Of a stretch of DNA of 64,000 nucleotides, positions 19,022-29,172 are shown one piece after another. Numbering within the stretch: the first letter of the stretch is position 1; each line of letters opens with the position of its first letter. This DNA is from JAEUQQ01 sp963697285 (GTDB lineage: Bacteria > Acidobacteriota > Vicinamibacteria > Vicinamibacterales > JAFNAJ01), in the NCBI GenBank assembly GCA_963697285.1, contig CAVONI010000011.1, positions 1,240,001 through 1,304,000 of the forward strand. The letters run 5' to 3'. The notes under the pieces were generated by a model that was not told where the DNA came from, made no database searches, and saw only the letters and a list, made by a program, of their open reading frames with translations. A program made the translations under genes and the position numbers.

Positions 19022-19136
19022 CCGTCAGCGGTATCGGTCGCGTGCGGGAAGGGGCGTGCTGCAACGACGGATCCCTCGCGCGCTCGCCCGTGTCGGGAAT
19101 GTGACCCCAGGCGCCGCTGGTGCTCACCGTCCGCGG

Positions 19137-20729
19137 CTACGTGACCGACCAGCCCGGACGCGGCACGCGCCGGAGGAAGTCGTTGGCCGCGACGTCATTG
19201 GTCACCCGCATGTTGGCGCCGTCGTAGGCGATCTTCTTCCCTGCCCGCAGCGACACGACGCCGAGCAGCATGATCTCGGTCAGCTTCGCCGCGTACTCGA
19301 ACGGGCAGGAGATGATCGCGTTGCCCCTGGCGGCCTCGACCCAGTTCATCTCGTGCGCCTCGTCGGGGATGCGCGGGAGCCGGCGCCGCGGCTTCCCGGT
19401 GGCATCGTGCAGCGACTTCGGCAGCAGCCTCGGCTTCGCGCCGTACGTGTCGTGCAACAGCTTCCCCGTGGTTCCCACGAACAACGCCCCGCCGCCCTTG
19501 TTCAGCTCTTCGTCGCCCATCTCTGTGGGCTTTGGCGGGAGCAGGCCGCCGTCATACCAGGTGAGCTTCAACCGTGGGCGCGTGCCGCGAGCAGGGAACG
19601 TGTAGAAGGTCATCGCGGCCTGCGGGTACGAGACGCCGTTGAATGGCGTGCTCACAGTTTCGATCGTCGACGGGTAGCCGAGGTCGAGCGACCACGTCGC
19701 GACGTCGAGCAGGTGTGCGCCCATGTCGCCGATCGGTCCGACGCCCCAGTCGAGCCAGCCCCGCCAGTTGAACGGGTGGTAGACCGGATGGTACTCGACA
19801 GCGGGCGCCGGGCCGAGAAACAGATCCCAGGCGAGGGTGTCGGGCAGTGGGTAGTTGCCGGCGAGGGCATCGGCGACGCGCGCGTTGACGTCACGGCCGT
19901 TCCACTTGAGTTCCTCGGGCGAGGTCCGCAGTCGCTCGGGACGGGGCAGGCCCTGCGGCCAGAACCCGAGAGGCCGGTTCGTCCAGACATGGACCTCGCG
20001 CACGGTGCCGATGGCGCCGCCGCGAACGTATTCCACGGCCGTGCGCGCGTCGTCCCACGAGTGGCCCTGGCTGCCCATCTGCGTGGCGACTTTGGTCTCC
20101 TTCGCACGCACCGCCAGTCGACGCGCCTCGGCGACAGACCACGCGAGCGGCTTTTCGACGTACACGTGCTTGCCGAGGTCCATGGCCGCGAGGGCGATGC
20201 ACGCATGAAGATGATCAGGCGTGGCGATGACGACACCGTCGATGTCCTTCTGCGTGTCGAACATCTCGCGGTAGTCCTTGTACCGCGCAGCCTTCGGCAG
20301 GTGCTGGGTCACGACACGCTTCATGCGATCGAGCGTCGCCACGGCGCGCTCGCGCTCGATCGGCGTCATCGGGCGCCGCTCGACCGTCGGACCGCCTTCA
20401 CCGCGCGCAGACGCCGGGACCCTGATCTCGACGTAGTTCCCGTCGATCCGTTTCTTGAGGGTGGCCATCTCTGCGTCGAGACCGGCGAACCCCTTGTCGG
20501 CGTACCCCCAATCCACGTCGCACATGGCGACGATGTTCTGGCTGGCGAGATTGATCAGATCCGTCCGCCCGCGCCCGCCGACGCCGACGCACGCCACGTT
20601 GAAGGTATCGCTGGGCGCAAGAAACCCGCGGCCGAGCACGTGCCGGGGCACGATGGTGATCCCCGCCGCCGCAAGCCCGAGGCTGGTGACGAACTGCCGC
20701 CGTGTCTGGCTGCCTGATTCGTCGATCAC
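19137..20729 (-). CDS. Gfo/Idh/MocA-family oxidoreductase with Tat signal
   Basis: 530 aa from a GTG at 20727-20729 with GGAGG at seven bases spacing; the start overlaps the previous stop (GTGA), showing translational coupling. Residues 10-30 are a twin-arginine signal (TRRQFVTSLGLAAAG). The NAD-binding motif VGVGGRG is near residues 48-54 and EKPLAWS at 192-198, with an extra segment of about 60 residues between them (around 85-150), as in the long exported members of the family common in Planctomycetes, Bacteroidetes and Acidobacteria. Exported members often keep a tightly bound cofactor. It follows a DUF1080 protein and a TIM-barrel protein, the gene set linked to keto-glycoside breakdown. 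Confidence 0.87.
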   Translation of the reverse strand: MIDESGSQTRRQFVTSLGLAAAGITIVPRHVLGRGFLAPSDTFNVACVGVGGRGRTDLINLASQNIVAMCDVDWGYADKGFAGLDAEMATLKKRIDGNYVEIRVPASARGEGGPTVERRPMTPIERERAVATLDRMKRVVTQHLPKAARYKDYREMFDTQKDIDGVVIATPDHLHACIALAAMDLGKHVYVEKPLAWSVAEARRLAVRAKETKVATQMGSQGHSWDDARTAVEYVRGGAIGTVREVHVWTNRPLGFWPQGLPRPERLRTSPEELKWNGRDVNARVADALAGNYPLPDTLAWDLFLGPAPAVEYHPVYHPFNWRGWLDWGVGPIGDMGAHLLDVATWSLDLGYPSTIETVSTPFNGVSYPQAAMTFYTFPARGTRPRLKLTWYDGGLLPPKPTEMGDEELNKGGGALFVGTTGKLLHDTYGAKPRLLPKSLHDATGKPRRRLPRIPDEAHEMNWVEAARGNAIISCPFEYAAKLTEIMLLGVVSLRAGKKIAYDGANMRVTNDVAANDFLRRVPRPGWSVT

Positions 20730-21400
20730 ATTCCCACCTCCCTGATGCGGATATTGCGTAGCGCCAGCACCCCGGCGTGGTCGCCCTGCAGGGCGATGTG
20801 GCCGCGCGTCGCTCGGCCAAAGCGGGGCCATGCCTTGAACTTGCTCGCCCCGACCTTCGCTTCCCAGTCGGGACTCCACAACTCGTACTCGAGCAACTTC
20901 ACGCCGTTCAGCCAGTGCTCGACGTGTGCGCCCGTGACCAGGATCCTGGTGGTGTTCCATTCGCCCATCGGCCTCAGGTGCCCAGGAGGCGACGGATACA
21001 GCGCGTACGCGGCCCCGGCGCAGGTGAGCCGCGTCTTGTTGTCGGCAGCCTTCTCATCGTCGAGCAACTGGTACTCGGGTCCGCTCCAATAGACACGGTC
21101 GAATTCCTCCGTCGCGCGGTAGAAGACGCCGGCGTTGCCCGCCTCGCCGATCCGCCACTCGAGCTCGAGCTCGAAGTCGCCGAACTGCTCCTTCGTGATG
21201 ATGTCTCCCGTGCGGGCGTCCTTCGTGAGCGTGCCACCGTCGATCCGCCAGCCTGCGGGAACTGACTCCGACTTGAAGCCGCGCCAGGCATCGAGCGAGG
21301 TGCCGTCGAAGAGCACGCGCCACGGCGACTCCGCCGAGGGACTCGTCGAGCACACCGCAAGCGCGATTGAACACATGAGGAGTTCACGTCGAACCGTCAT
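20726..21400 (-). CDS. DUF1080 (PF06439) keto-glycoside hydrolase-like protein, secreted
   Basis: 224 aa. A signal peptide covers about residues 1-23. The domain starts at WRVLFDGTSLDAWRG and continues through GDFELELEWRIGEAGNAGVFYR, EYQLLDDEKAAD and the terminal IALQGDHAGVLALRNIRIRE, a full PF06439 concanavalin-like fold. Members of this family are annotated as 3-keto-disaccharide hydrolases, splitting glycosides after oxidation at C3. The gene lies between a TIM-barrel gene and a Gfo/Idh/MocA gene whose start it overlaps. The three-gene set fits oxidation followed by eliminative or hydrolytic cleavage of a glycoside; the actual glycoside is unknown. Confidence 0.88.
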   Translation of the reverse strand: MTVRRELLMCSIALAVCSTSPSAESPWRVLFDGTSLDAWRGFKSESVPAGWRIDGGTLTKDARTGDIITKEQFGDFELELEWRIGEAGNAGVFYRATEEFDRVYWSGPEYQLLDDEKAADNKTRLTCAGAAYALYPSPPGHLRPMGEWNTTRILVTGAHVEHWLNGVKLLEYELWSPDWEAKVGASKFKAWPRFGRATRGHIALQGDHAGVLALRNIRIREVGM

Positions 21401-21456
21401 GCCGTCCTGCGTCGCTCACGCGACGCCCTCCTGGAATGGTGCCGCCCCCGGAACTG

Positions 21457-22389
21457 CTAGTCGACCGAACGCAAGTAGTTGCTGCTCTTCTCCAGGCTGA
21501 CGAGCGGGTCGCCGGGCGTCTGGTCCTGCTCGACGAACGCGTGCGCCACGCCAGCCGCGTCGGCTGCCGCCAGGATAGCGCCGAAGTCCAGACGACCCGA
21601 GCCGACTTCGGCGAATGCCGTGCTGGCAACCTTGGTGTTGTCCCTCTCTGGCGGTGTGCCCCTGGTCACGTCCTTGAGGTGCAGCAGGCTGACCCGCGCG
21701 CCCAGGCGACGGATCAGCGCGGCAGGATCCACCTCGCCCATCGCCGCCCAGAACACGTCGACCTCCAGCGTGACGTGCGCGGGATCGAGGCTCGTGGCCA
21801 GGACGTCGAACCCTGTCTGCCCATCTGGGAACGGTTCGAACTCGAAGCCATGGTTGTGGTAACCGAGGGTGACCCCGGCGCGCCTGGCTGTCGCGCCCGC
21901 GCGATTGAGTTGCTCGGCAAGTGTCCGGTAGTCGGAGGGGTTCTTGCCCCGCTCGCCCGGGACCAGGTACGCCACCACCGCGTACGACAGCCCCATCCCG
22001 CGGATGTCGTCGACGAGGCGTTCGAACGAGGGCGGGTCGTTCGCCAGGGCATAACCTGCCGCCTTGGCCGCCTCGACATGCGGCGCCCAGTTGCCGGTCA
22101 CGAACGGCGCTTCGACGTGCATGCTGACTGGCATGACGCCCGCGTCGCGCGCGAGACCCACGATCCGCTTCGCGTCCGCGCGCAGGACTTCCGCTTCGCG
22201 ATAGCCCATGGCCGCGAGCGCGCGAAGCGTCTCGGGTGCGCGCTGGGGCAGCAGGCTGCGCACCGAGTACAGCTGAACGCCGAGCGGGCGCTTCGCCACG
22301 CCGCTGACGCCGACGGCGCGCGCGGCCATGGCCAGCGCAGTCAGTTGCAGCCACTCCCTACGCGACCAGCGACCGCTCCAGTTCGACAT
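21457..22389 (-). CDS. Xylose isomerase-like TIM-barrel protein with Tat-type signal
   Basis: 310 aa; AGGAGG lies upstream of the ATG at 22389. The N-terminus has SRREWLQLTALAMAARA, a twin-arginine signal. PF01261 strand motifs: LGVQLYSVRSLL, VTLGYHNHGFEFEPF, VTLEVDVFWA, VSLLHLKDVTRG and HAFVEQDQTPGDPL. It is the first gene of the operon 22389-19137 and has an operator-like palindrome 31 bp upstream of the start, matching sites at the LacI gene. The role is probably isomerisation or epimerisation of a sugar released in the periplasm by the DUF1080 enzyme. Related to, but not closely similar to, the two barrels at 14421 and 16584. Confidence 0.85.
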   Translation of the reverse strand: MSNWSGRWSRREWLQLTALAMAARAVGVSGVAKRPLGVQLYSVRSLLPQRAPETLRALAAMGYREAEVLRADAKRIVGLARDAGVMPVSMHVEAPFVTGNWAPHVEAAKAAGYALANDPPSFERLVDDIRGMGLSYAVVAYLVPGERGKNPSDYRTLAEQLNRAGATARRAGVTLGYHNHGFEFEPFPDGQTGFDVLATSLDPAHVTLEVDVFWAAMGEVDPAALIRRLGARVSLLHLKDVTRGTPPERDNTKVASTAFAEVGSGRLDFGAILAAADAAGVAHAFVEQDQTPGDPLVSLEKSSNYLRSVD

Positions 22390-22419
22390 GCAGGCCTCCT
22401 GGCTCCGTGCGCCGGTAAA

Positions 22420-22433
22420 TGTAATCGATTTCA
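22420..22433. promoter_or_regulatory. Putative LacI-family operator upstream of the DUF1080 operon
   Basis: TGTAATCGATTTCA is a CG-centred near-palindrome 31 bp upstream of the first gene of the operon. Its reverse complement TGAAATCGATTACA differs by one base from the site at 17725-17738. The region is AT-richer than its surroundings, as expected for a promoter-operator. Confidence 0.7.
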
Positions 22434-22544
22434 GATCCTCTCACAAACGGCGGCTGTCACAGTTCTACCAGCCACCACCCGGCCTTCGGTCTGTGCGCAG
22501 CTCGCTCGTTGCCCCGGAGCCCATCGGTCGTCGCGCGCGCGTCG

Positions 22545-22811
22545 TCAGACGGCTTCAGCCGAGCCCGACGAGAGCTGGAAGTCGCTGCAGGGCCAGACGG
22601 GGCACTCGCCCCTGACCCGCGCGACGGCGTCGTCGCATCGGCCCGACCTGAACGACTCCACCATCCGGCTCACAGCGTCGTATTGCGCCGGCGTCAGCGG
22701 GATGCAGTACTCGTTCAACGCTGCGTCGGTGTCGCCGATCATCGCCCTGCGGAAGGCGTCGTCGATCAGCATCGCTCCAAGCAACATGGGTAGCACGGTG
22801 GGATTGCACAT
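22545..22811 (-). CDS. Small Cys-containing protein next to a Ser/Thr kinase
   Basis: 88 aa, not recognised. AGGAGA lies nine bases before the ATG at 22811, and the gene follows the kinase stop by 35 bp, so it is probably co-transcribed. The first half is helical with a pattern like MLIDDAFRRAMIGD...AALNEYCIPLTPAQYDAV, reminiscent of LigA-like or Nif11-like short leader domains. The second half holds three more cysteines (CDD, CPVWPC). It could be a small partner of the kinase or a ribosomally made peptide precursor, but no modifying enzyme is adjacent. The frame, ribosome-binding site and coding-like composition are the support. Confidence 0.5.
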   Translation of the reverse strand: MCNPTVLPMLLGAMLIDDAFRRAMIGDTDAALNEYCIPLTPAQYDAVSRMVESFRSGRCDDAVARVRGECPVWPCSDFQLSSGSAEAV

Positions 22812-22846
22812 GGTCGCATCTCTCCTGGGTCAAGGGACGAGTGGAA

Positions 22847-25813
22847 TCATCGCCGGAGGCGTTCGGCCTCCGCGCGAAGGGTGGGCGTGTCGGCGTCGCG
22901 CCAGATCTGCAGGAACGTCGTGGCGTGCTCGCGCGCGCGATCCCGCTCGCCGGTTCTGTCGAACAACCGGGCCAGTGCGAGGTGCGCGAGCACCCAGTCG
23001 GGCGGGAAGCCGTCGCGCAGGATCTCGCCCCGCGCGTCAACGACGCGCAGCCATTCCTGGATTGCGAGCTCGATCTCTCCGCGAGCGTCGTGCGCCCTGG
23101 CCAGCCCAGCGTGCGCGCGAAAGCCGGGGTACTCCCTGGCGGCCTTCCGGAACTCGCCCAGCGCCACCGGCAGCCGCCGCTCGGCCAGGGCGATCTCGCC
23201 TCGAATCTGGTGCACCACGCTGCGCGCCAGCGACGACGGGCGCTGCTCGGCGATGACGATCATGCGCTCGAGGATGCGTGCAGCCGCAGCGACATCGCCC
23301 GTTGCGGAGAGGACGAATGCGGCGTGTTCGAGATCTCTGGACGTGACGCCCGCCGACGAGGCCGTACGGATGCGTTCGGCTTCGGCGTGCGCCTCGCCGG
23401 GCCGACTGGCCAACAGGCACGCGCGTGCGAGCAGGTAACGCCGAAGCATCTCGGGCCGGGTGAGTCCTGACGCAACGTCGCCCTCGATGTCGGCTCGCAG
23501 CCGTTCCATGCCGCGCTGCAGGGCCCCCTCGTACAGGTCGATCCTCGCCAGGTACAGCCGCCCGATGTTCCCGTAGGCCGCGTCCGGCTGCATGGCCGTG
23601 AATTCACGTCGCGCCTCGTCGAGTTGGCCGAGGCCGAAGTACGCCAGCCCGGCGCCCCATCGCAGGCGCGGCGTCGCCTCGAGCGTCGTCGTGGCACGCC
23701 GATAGCTCGCCAGCGCCTCGCCGGGTGCGTTGTTGCGATCGAGGAGCAGCACCAGCAGTTCGTGCGCGCGCGTCGACTGCGGCCGGAGGCCGAGGTCCTC
23801 TCGCACGGCCTCGATCGCGCCGCTGACGTTGCCGGCCGCCTCGCGGGCGCTCGCGAGCTTGTAGTAGACGTCGGTGTCGTCGGGATACACCGTGGCGAGC
23901 AGCGAGAGGGCACTGGCGGCCTCGTCGTAGCGCTCCTCGACCGAGTAGTAGTCGCCCTCGATCGACCGTCGTTCGCGTGCGGTGACGGTGTCGCGCAGCG
24001 CGTAGGCGCGACTCAGGTGCTCAACGTGTGCCTCGCGATTCCCGAGTCGCGAATACACGCCCGAGAGCGCCACGTGCGCCATCGCGAAGTCGGGATCGAG
24101 CGCCAGCGCCGCCTTGAGCTGCTCCGCGCCGCGGCCCACGGCGCCGCGTGCCACCGCGTCAACGGCGTCCGAGTACAAGCGCAACGCATCGAGTGACGAG
24201 GTCGTGACCTTGGCCAGCGGCTCGCTGCTCCGCTCGATCCCCGCGAGTGACTCACCGAGTTGTGAGCGGACCCGGCGGGCCAGCTCGTCGATCTTGCCGA
24301 ACAGTTGCTCGCGCTCTTCGAACTCCACCGACTCCACGAACATCAGCCGGCCCCGCGCGGCCTCGATCCCCCGCACGACGATCTGTACGGCAGCCCCGCT
24401 CTGCGTCACCGTGCCGGCGACCAGGACGTCGAGGCCCTCGCGGCGGCACGCTTCGAGCGCCAGGTCTTCGGTGACCTGTCGCACATCGCGCTGCTTCATC
24501 CGGCCGAGGGCCTCGAACAGCTGGTTGCGTGAGAACACGTTGACGTAAGCCGACTGCTGCAAGGCAATCGCCAGGCTGCCCTGGATCGTCTGGGCAAGCG
24601 CGGGCTCGCCCGACCGGTTGTCGAAGTCGGCGATGAGCGCCCACCCACGCGGTCGGAAGCCCGACGACGCGGGCGGCCGCGTGGCGAGCTTCCAGGCAGG
24701 CACGCCGGCTACGATCGCCACGCCAACGCCGATCGCCACCAGTCGCATCACGCGCCGCCGATCGCGCTGGGTGGCCAACTGGCGCTGCAGCGTGGCCAGC
24801 GCCGCGTCCAGCGCCGCCGCCGTCTGGAACCGTTCGCCCGGCTCGGGCGCCAGCGCCTTCGCGATCAGGTCGGCGACTCCCCGCGGCACGGCCGGACTGA
24901 CGACGTCGGCACGACGCACGGGCTGCCCCGCCGACGCGATCAGCTCAAGGGCGTCGTTCGACGGGTAGGCGCGCTCACCGGTCGCCATCTCGAAGAGCAC
25001 GAGCCCCATCCCGAAGACGTCGCTGCGCTCGTCCACGTGCTGGCGCATCAGTTGTTCTGGCGCCATGTAGCCCGGCGTCCCCGCGAACTCCCCGCGCGCA
25101 TCGTCTGCGCCGTCGCCCGCCGAGACCGTCGTGAATGCAGCTGTCGCAGCCGCCACGCCGAAGTCGAGCACCTTGACCGAGCCTTCGGCCGTCACCTGGA
25201 TGTTGGCCGGCTTCAGGTCGCGATGGACAACCCCCCTGGCGTGCGCCGCGCTGAGCGCTCCGGCGAGTTGCCGCCCGATCGTGAGGACGCGATCGAGCGG
25301 GAGGCGGGTGCGCCGGAGGAGCACGGCCAGGCTCTCGCCCTGGACGTACTCCATCACGATGAACGCGCGCGTCCCGTCGTCGAGAACGTCGTGAACGGTG
25401 GCCACGTTCGGATGGTTGACCTGCGCAGCGGCCCTGGCCTCGCGCAGGATCCGGGCTCGCTCGCGAATCCCGTCGGGCAACGACGAACGCAGACTCTTGA
25501 GCGCGACCTTGCGGTGCAGCCGGACGTCTGTGCCGAGGAACACGGCGCCCATGCCGCCCTGGCCGAGGCTGTCAGTGATCAGGTACGGCCCGACACGGCG
25601 TCCAATCAGTGATTCGGTGGAATCGGTGTCGGCGTGGCCCGTGGTGACCGACGGAGCAACGTCGGCGGTACGTCGTTCCGCCATCGCCCGCACTTCGGCG
25701 AGGATGGCCTCGCTGCCGCAGTGCGTGCGCAAGAACGCCTCACGCTCCTGCGGCGGCAGGCGCGACGACTCGGCGGCCAGTCGCCTGACCTGCTCCAGGG
25801 TCGCATGGTCCAT
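22847..25813 (-). CDS. Membrane-anchored Ser/Thr protein kinase with C-terminal TPR-like region
   Basis: 988 aa. Residues 76-340 form a PknB-type kinase: Gly-rich loop GQGGMGAV (84-91), VALKSL lysine (106), HRDLKPANI (197-205), DFG (217-219), GTPGYMAPEQ (245-254). A single membrane helix is at about 355-375, so the kinase is cytoplasmic and the C-terminal 600 residues are outside. That region starts with a beta segment (GWALIADFDNRSGEPALAQTIQ) and continues with repeated helical TPR-like units. This architecture is abundant in Acidobacteriota. An N-terminal 50-residue helical segment with a Cys precedes the kinase. All catalytic residues are present. A small Cys protein follows in the same transcription unit. 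Confidence 0.92.
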   Translation of the reverse strand: MDHATLEQVRRLAAESSRLPPQEREAFLRTHCGSEAILAEVRAMAERRTADVAPSVTTGHADTDSTESLIGRRVGPYLITDSLGQGGMGAVFLGTDVRLHRKVALKSLRSSLPDGIRERARILREARAAAQVNHPNVATVHDVLDDGTRAFIVMEYVQGESLAVLLRRTRLPLDRVLTIGRQLAGALSAAHARGVVHRDLKPANIQVTAEGSVKVLDFGVAAATAAFTTVSAGDGADDARGEFAGTPGYMAPEQLMRQHVDERSDVFGMGLVLFEMATGERAYPSNDALELIASAGQPVRRADVVSPAVPRGVADLIAKALAPEPGERFQTAAALDAALATLQRQLATQRDRRRVMRLVAIGVGVAIVAGVPAWKLATRPPASSGFRPRGWALIADFDNRSGEPALAQTIQGSLAIALQQSAYVNVFSRNQLFEALGRMKQRDVRQVTEDLALEACRREGLDVLVAGTVTQSGAAVQIVVRGIEAARGRLMFVESVEFEEREQLFGKIDELARRVRSQLGESLAGIERSSEPLAKVTTSSLDALRLYSDAVDAVARGAVGRGAEQLKAALALDPDFAMAHVALSGVYSRLGNREAHVEHLSRAYALRDTVTARERRSIEGDYYSVEERYDEAASALSLLATVYPDDTDVYYKLASAREAAGNVSGAIEAVREDLGLRPQSTRAHELLVLLLDRNNAPGEALASYRRATTTLEATPRLRWGAGLAYFGLGQLDEARREFTAMQPDAAYGNIGRLYLARIDLYEGALQRGMERLRADIEGDVASGLTRPEMLRRYLLARACLLASRPGEAHAEAERIRTASSAGVTSRDLEHAAFVLSATGDVAAAARILERMIVIAEQRPSSLARSVVHQIRGEIALAERRLPVALGEFRKAAREYPGFRAHAGLARAHDARGEIELAIQEWLRVVDARGEILRDGFPPDWVLAHLALARLFDRTGERDRAREHATTFLQIWRDADTPTLRAEAERLRR

Positions 25814-26016
25814 GTCAGTGGCTCATGAATCTGCTGTCGGCGCAGCGTAGCCGTTTCCGGCGTCAACACCAACCTGAATCAGTGACCACGACGATTCCAC
25901 TGCGGCCGAGCCCCACCCAACGCCGCCCCCCAGCGGATCCGTGTTGCCGCGACGACTGGTTCCACACGGCATCACCGGCGTGCACCACACGTGCACCGGA
26001 GGGCGGTTCGGCAACA

Positions 26017-29000
26017 CTACTTCGGATCGAGTGTCCTCCCTGCATCGAGGTGATCCCAGTTGAGGATCGCGTTGAACACGAGGAAGTAGCTGCCCTGCGT
26101 CTCGCCACGCCACACGGGATTCGGCGAGAAGAGCACCACGTGACCCTTGTCGAGCGGCACGTCGATCACCGCGGCGTGCTGGGCGATGTCGGCGCCGCCG
26201 TCCAGCAATCCCGACACCAGCAGGTCGCGTGCGTCACCGTACCGCACAACGACGCGCGGCCGCTGCGCCGGCGGCACCACGTAGACGGGGTTGCGCAACT
26301 GTTCGTCGGTCAAGGGCACTGCCTGCCATGGCTCGGCCTTCGGCTCCTCGGGCACGTCCGTGGCGGGCGCCCGACCCTGCGGCTGGTCGGGATCGTCGGC
26401 GGTCCCGCGCCCGGTGGGACGCTCGACCGCGTCCCCACCCGGCCTGCGTCCTCCCCGCCCGCCGAGCGAGTTGCTCAGGTTGAAGATGAGACCGTTGTTC
26501 ATGTAGACCGACAGCTGGTCGCCGTAGCCATACGCGATCGGGCTCGCCGCATCGACGACCTTCGATCGCACGACGCTGCCCGGCGCATTCAGTCGCTGTG
26601 AACGCGTGATCGACACGCCAGGGGTGAACCCGAACGTCACCGCCAGATCAGAGGTGTCTTCGGTCGTCACGAGCAGGCCGCCCGCGCGCACGAACGTCTC
26701 GAGGTTCGCCAGCCCGGCCCATCCCAGGCCCGGACGCATGTCGTCGGTCGAGTCGATCTTCCCGATGTTCGGCGTCTCCGGCGTGGTCTTCCACGGCAGG
26801 GCATTGCCCCACATGGGCATGCCGGCGACGATGGCCTGCGGACCGCCGCGCCCGACGGGCGGAAACAGGATCACGTCGTACTTCGCCCTGAGGTCGGCGG
26901 TCGCCGCGATCACCTGGGTGCTGATGTAGTGGTACGGGACCTTCAGCTTGTCGAGTTCGATTCGCCACCAGCCTTCGTCCTGCGTGCTGATCCACGTGTG
27001 GACGTATCCGATGCGCGGCGCCTTCACGGCGTGCGACTTCACGCCCGGTGCGGCAGCCACGGCGTAGAGCTTGAGGCCGAGTTCCGTGGCGGCCTTCTCC
27101 AGCGCGCCGGCGTCGCCGTTCCGGATGATGAACGAGCCGCGGTTGAACTTCCGGCCGGCGGCCTCGAACGGCTCCTCGGCCACGTCGAACGCCACGTTGG
27201 CGAAGCGGTAGCGCAGGGCGAGCAGGCTGGGATCCGCGTCGTGGTTGACGAGCAGGATGGGGCCGGTCCCCTCGATGCCGCTCGCCGCAGTCACCGTGCC
27301 GGTCACCTTGTCCATCGCGGCGTCGAGCACCTTCACGTCGGTCACGCGCGCCACCTGCACATTGAACAACTCGCCGAAGGTCCAGCCCGTGTCGTCGTAC
27401 GGGTTCTTCTGCGGATCGTTCGGGCTCCAGGTACTGGTAGTCGAGCAGCGCGTCGGCGATGCGGCTGAAGGGCTGGTCCATGCGAACGATGTAGCTGCCG
27501 GCCGGGAACTGACGCGCCTCGGTCTTCTTCTCGTCCGGCTTCGCCGCGCTGGTCGCCCCGGGCGCCGCTGGTTTCGCCTCGTCCTTCGATGCGCCCGACG
27601 CGGCCTCACCACTCGCGGGCCGTGCCTTCTTCTTCACGGGCATGTCGACGGTGAACGCGGCCGTGGTGCGCGACACCTCGCACCCCTGCAACTGCAGCAC
27701 CCGGAGCAACGCGGCCTGTGCCCCTGGACGCGGGTCGTCGGCCGGGAAGACATAGGCCGCGGGACCTTCGACCCTCGGCTTGAGCACCGAGCGCTTCGCC
27801 TTGAGGTAGAAGTTCCTGAGGAAGGTCTTCGAGTTCTCGCCGTAGTACGACAGGGTGGTGAGCAGGGCCGTCTGCTGGTAGTTGTTGTTGTTGCGCTGCG
27901 ACCACTTCGCCCTCGGCAGCGGCGGGTTCTGCTTGAACCAGGTACGCGCGTACTCGCGCGGCGACACGGTGCGTTCGACCGTGTCGGCGCCGCCGTTGCC
28001 AAACGTCTCGTACAACCGGCTCGTGCCGTTGCGCATGGCGGCGATGAACATCAGGTAGCCGGGCGTCCAGGTGTCGAACGTGCCGTGCGCGAAGGCACCG
28101 GGCATCCCGAACTTCGTCAACTCGCCCATGTTGTGGTACCCGAGCATCTGCCACTCGTCTGCGAGGATGGGATCGATCCACGCGTTGTACGGCCCGTCGC
28201 CGACGGTGTTGTCGTAGAGGTAGGGCACCGACTCGTGCAGGTCGTGCAGCACCTGTGCCTTCTGCCCGACGAAGGTGTTGAGCACGTTGCGCGTCAGGGC
28301 CAGCGTCAGCCCCATGCCGTCGCGGTTGTTGTCGTGGACGATGTACTTGCCCCAGTAGACGACCTGCGGCCAGTTGTCCTTGGGATGCGCGAGGTGCCAG
28401 TTGTAGATGTCGACCTGGCGATCGCGGCCGTCGACCTCGGTGACCGGCGTGATCAGCGTGATGACGCTCCGGCGGATCGCCTTGATGTAGGGGCTCTCGT
28501 CGACCGCGAGACGATACGCGAGCTCCATCAACGCGGTGGGCGCGCCCGTTTCACCGGCGTGCAGCGCGCCGGTGATGTAGTAGACGGGCACGCTGGCCGC
28601 CACGAGGCGGTCGGCCTCGCCATCGTCGAGCGCGATGGTGCGCGGATCGGCCAGCCTGGCCAATCGCGCCCGGTTCTCGTCGTACTTCGCGAGCACCGCT
28701 TCGTCGGCGACGGCGACGGCGATCATCTCGCGCCCTTCTTCAGACGTGCCGATCGAGATGACCTTGACGCGCGGGCTCGCCTTCTCGAGGCGGCGCATGT
28801 AGTCGTGCACCTGGGCCGAGTACGGCAACCGTCCTGGCGCGCCGGCGACGTCGCCGAGCACGGCGGCCGGCGTCGGCACCGTCTTCGAGGCGGGCAGGTA
28901 ATCGACCAGCGGCGACGTGAAGAAGGGCTCCGTCGTGTACTCCCGGATCTTCTTCGTGTAGTCCTCGTCGATCGCCTGCTTCGGGTCGCGGGCGTACTTG

Positions 29001-29086
29001 TTGCCCTGCTGCGCGCCGAGCAGCGTCGTACAGGCGACGAGCAGCACGCATGCGGCAAGGGCCTTCAGGGAGCCATGTCGAGTCAT
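26017..29086 (-). CDS. M14-family zinc carboxypeptidase-like protein, secreted, with one frameshift
   Basis: About 1020 aa after repair. The ATG at 29086 starts a signal peptide (residues 1-25). Zinc motif HAGE at 176-179 and YNWHLAHPKD further on place it in peptidase family M14, in the large group with an extra C-terminal region. The frame breaks in DALLDYQY: one extra base at 27430-27431 (CCAGGTA) switches to WSPNDPQKNPYDDTGW in the next frame, after which the protein continues normally to 26017. The C-terminal part has a class-I glutamine-amidotransferase-like look (GGLLVTTEDTSDLA). Removal of the base restores one full protein, so this is a single gene. It probably degrades peptides outside the cell. 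Confidence 0.82.
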
Positions 29087-29172
29087 CGGTCGTCGTCCTC
29101 GAAGAATGCGGTGGCCGAGCAGATGAGAGGAAGCGTGAAGCACGCCGGCGACGTCGGCCGGTACAGGGCGGG

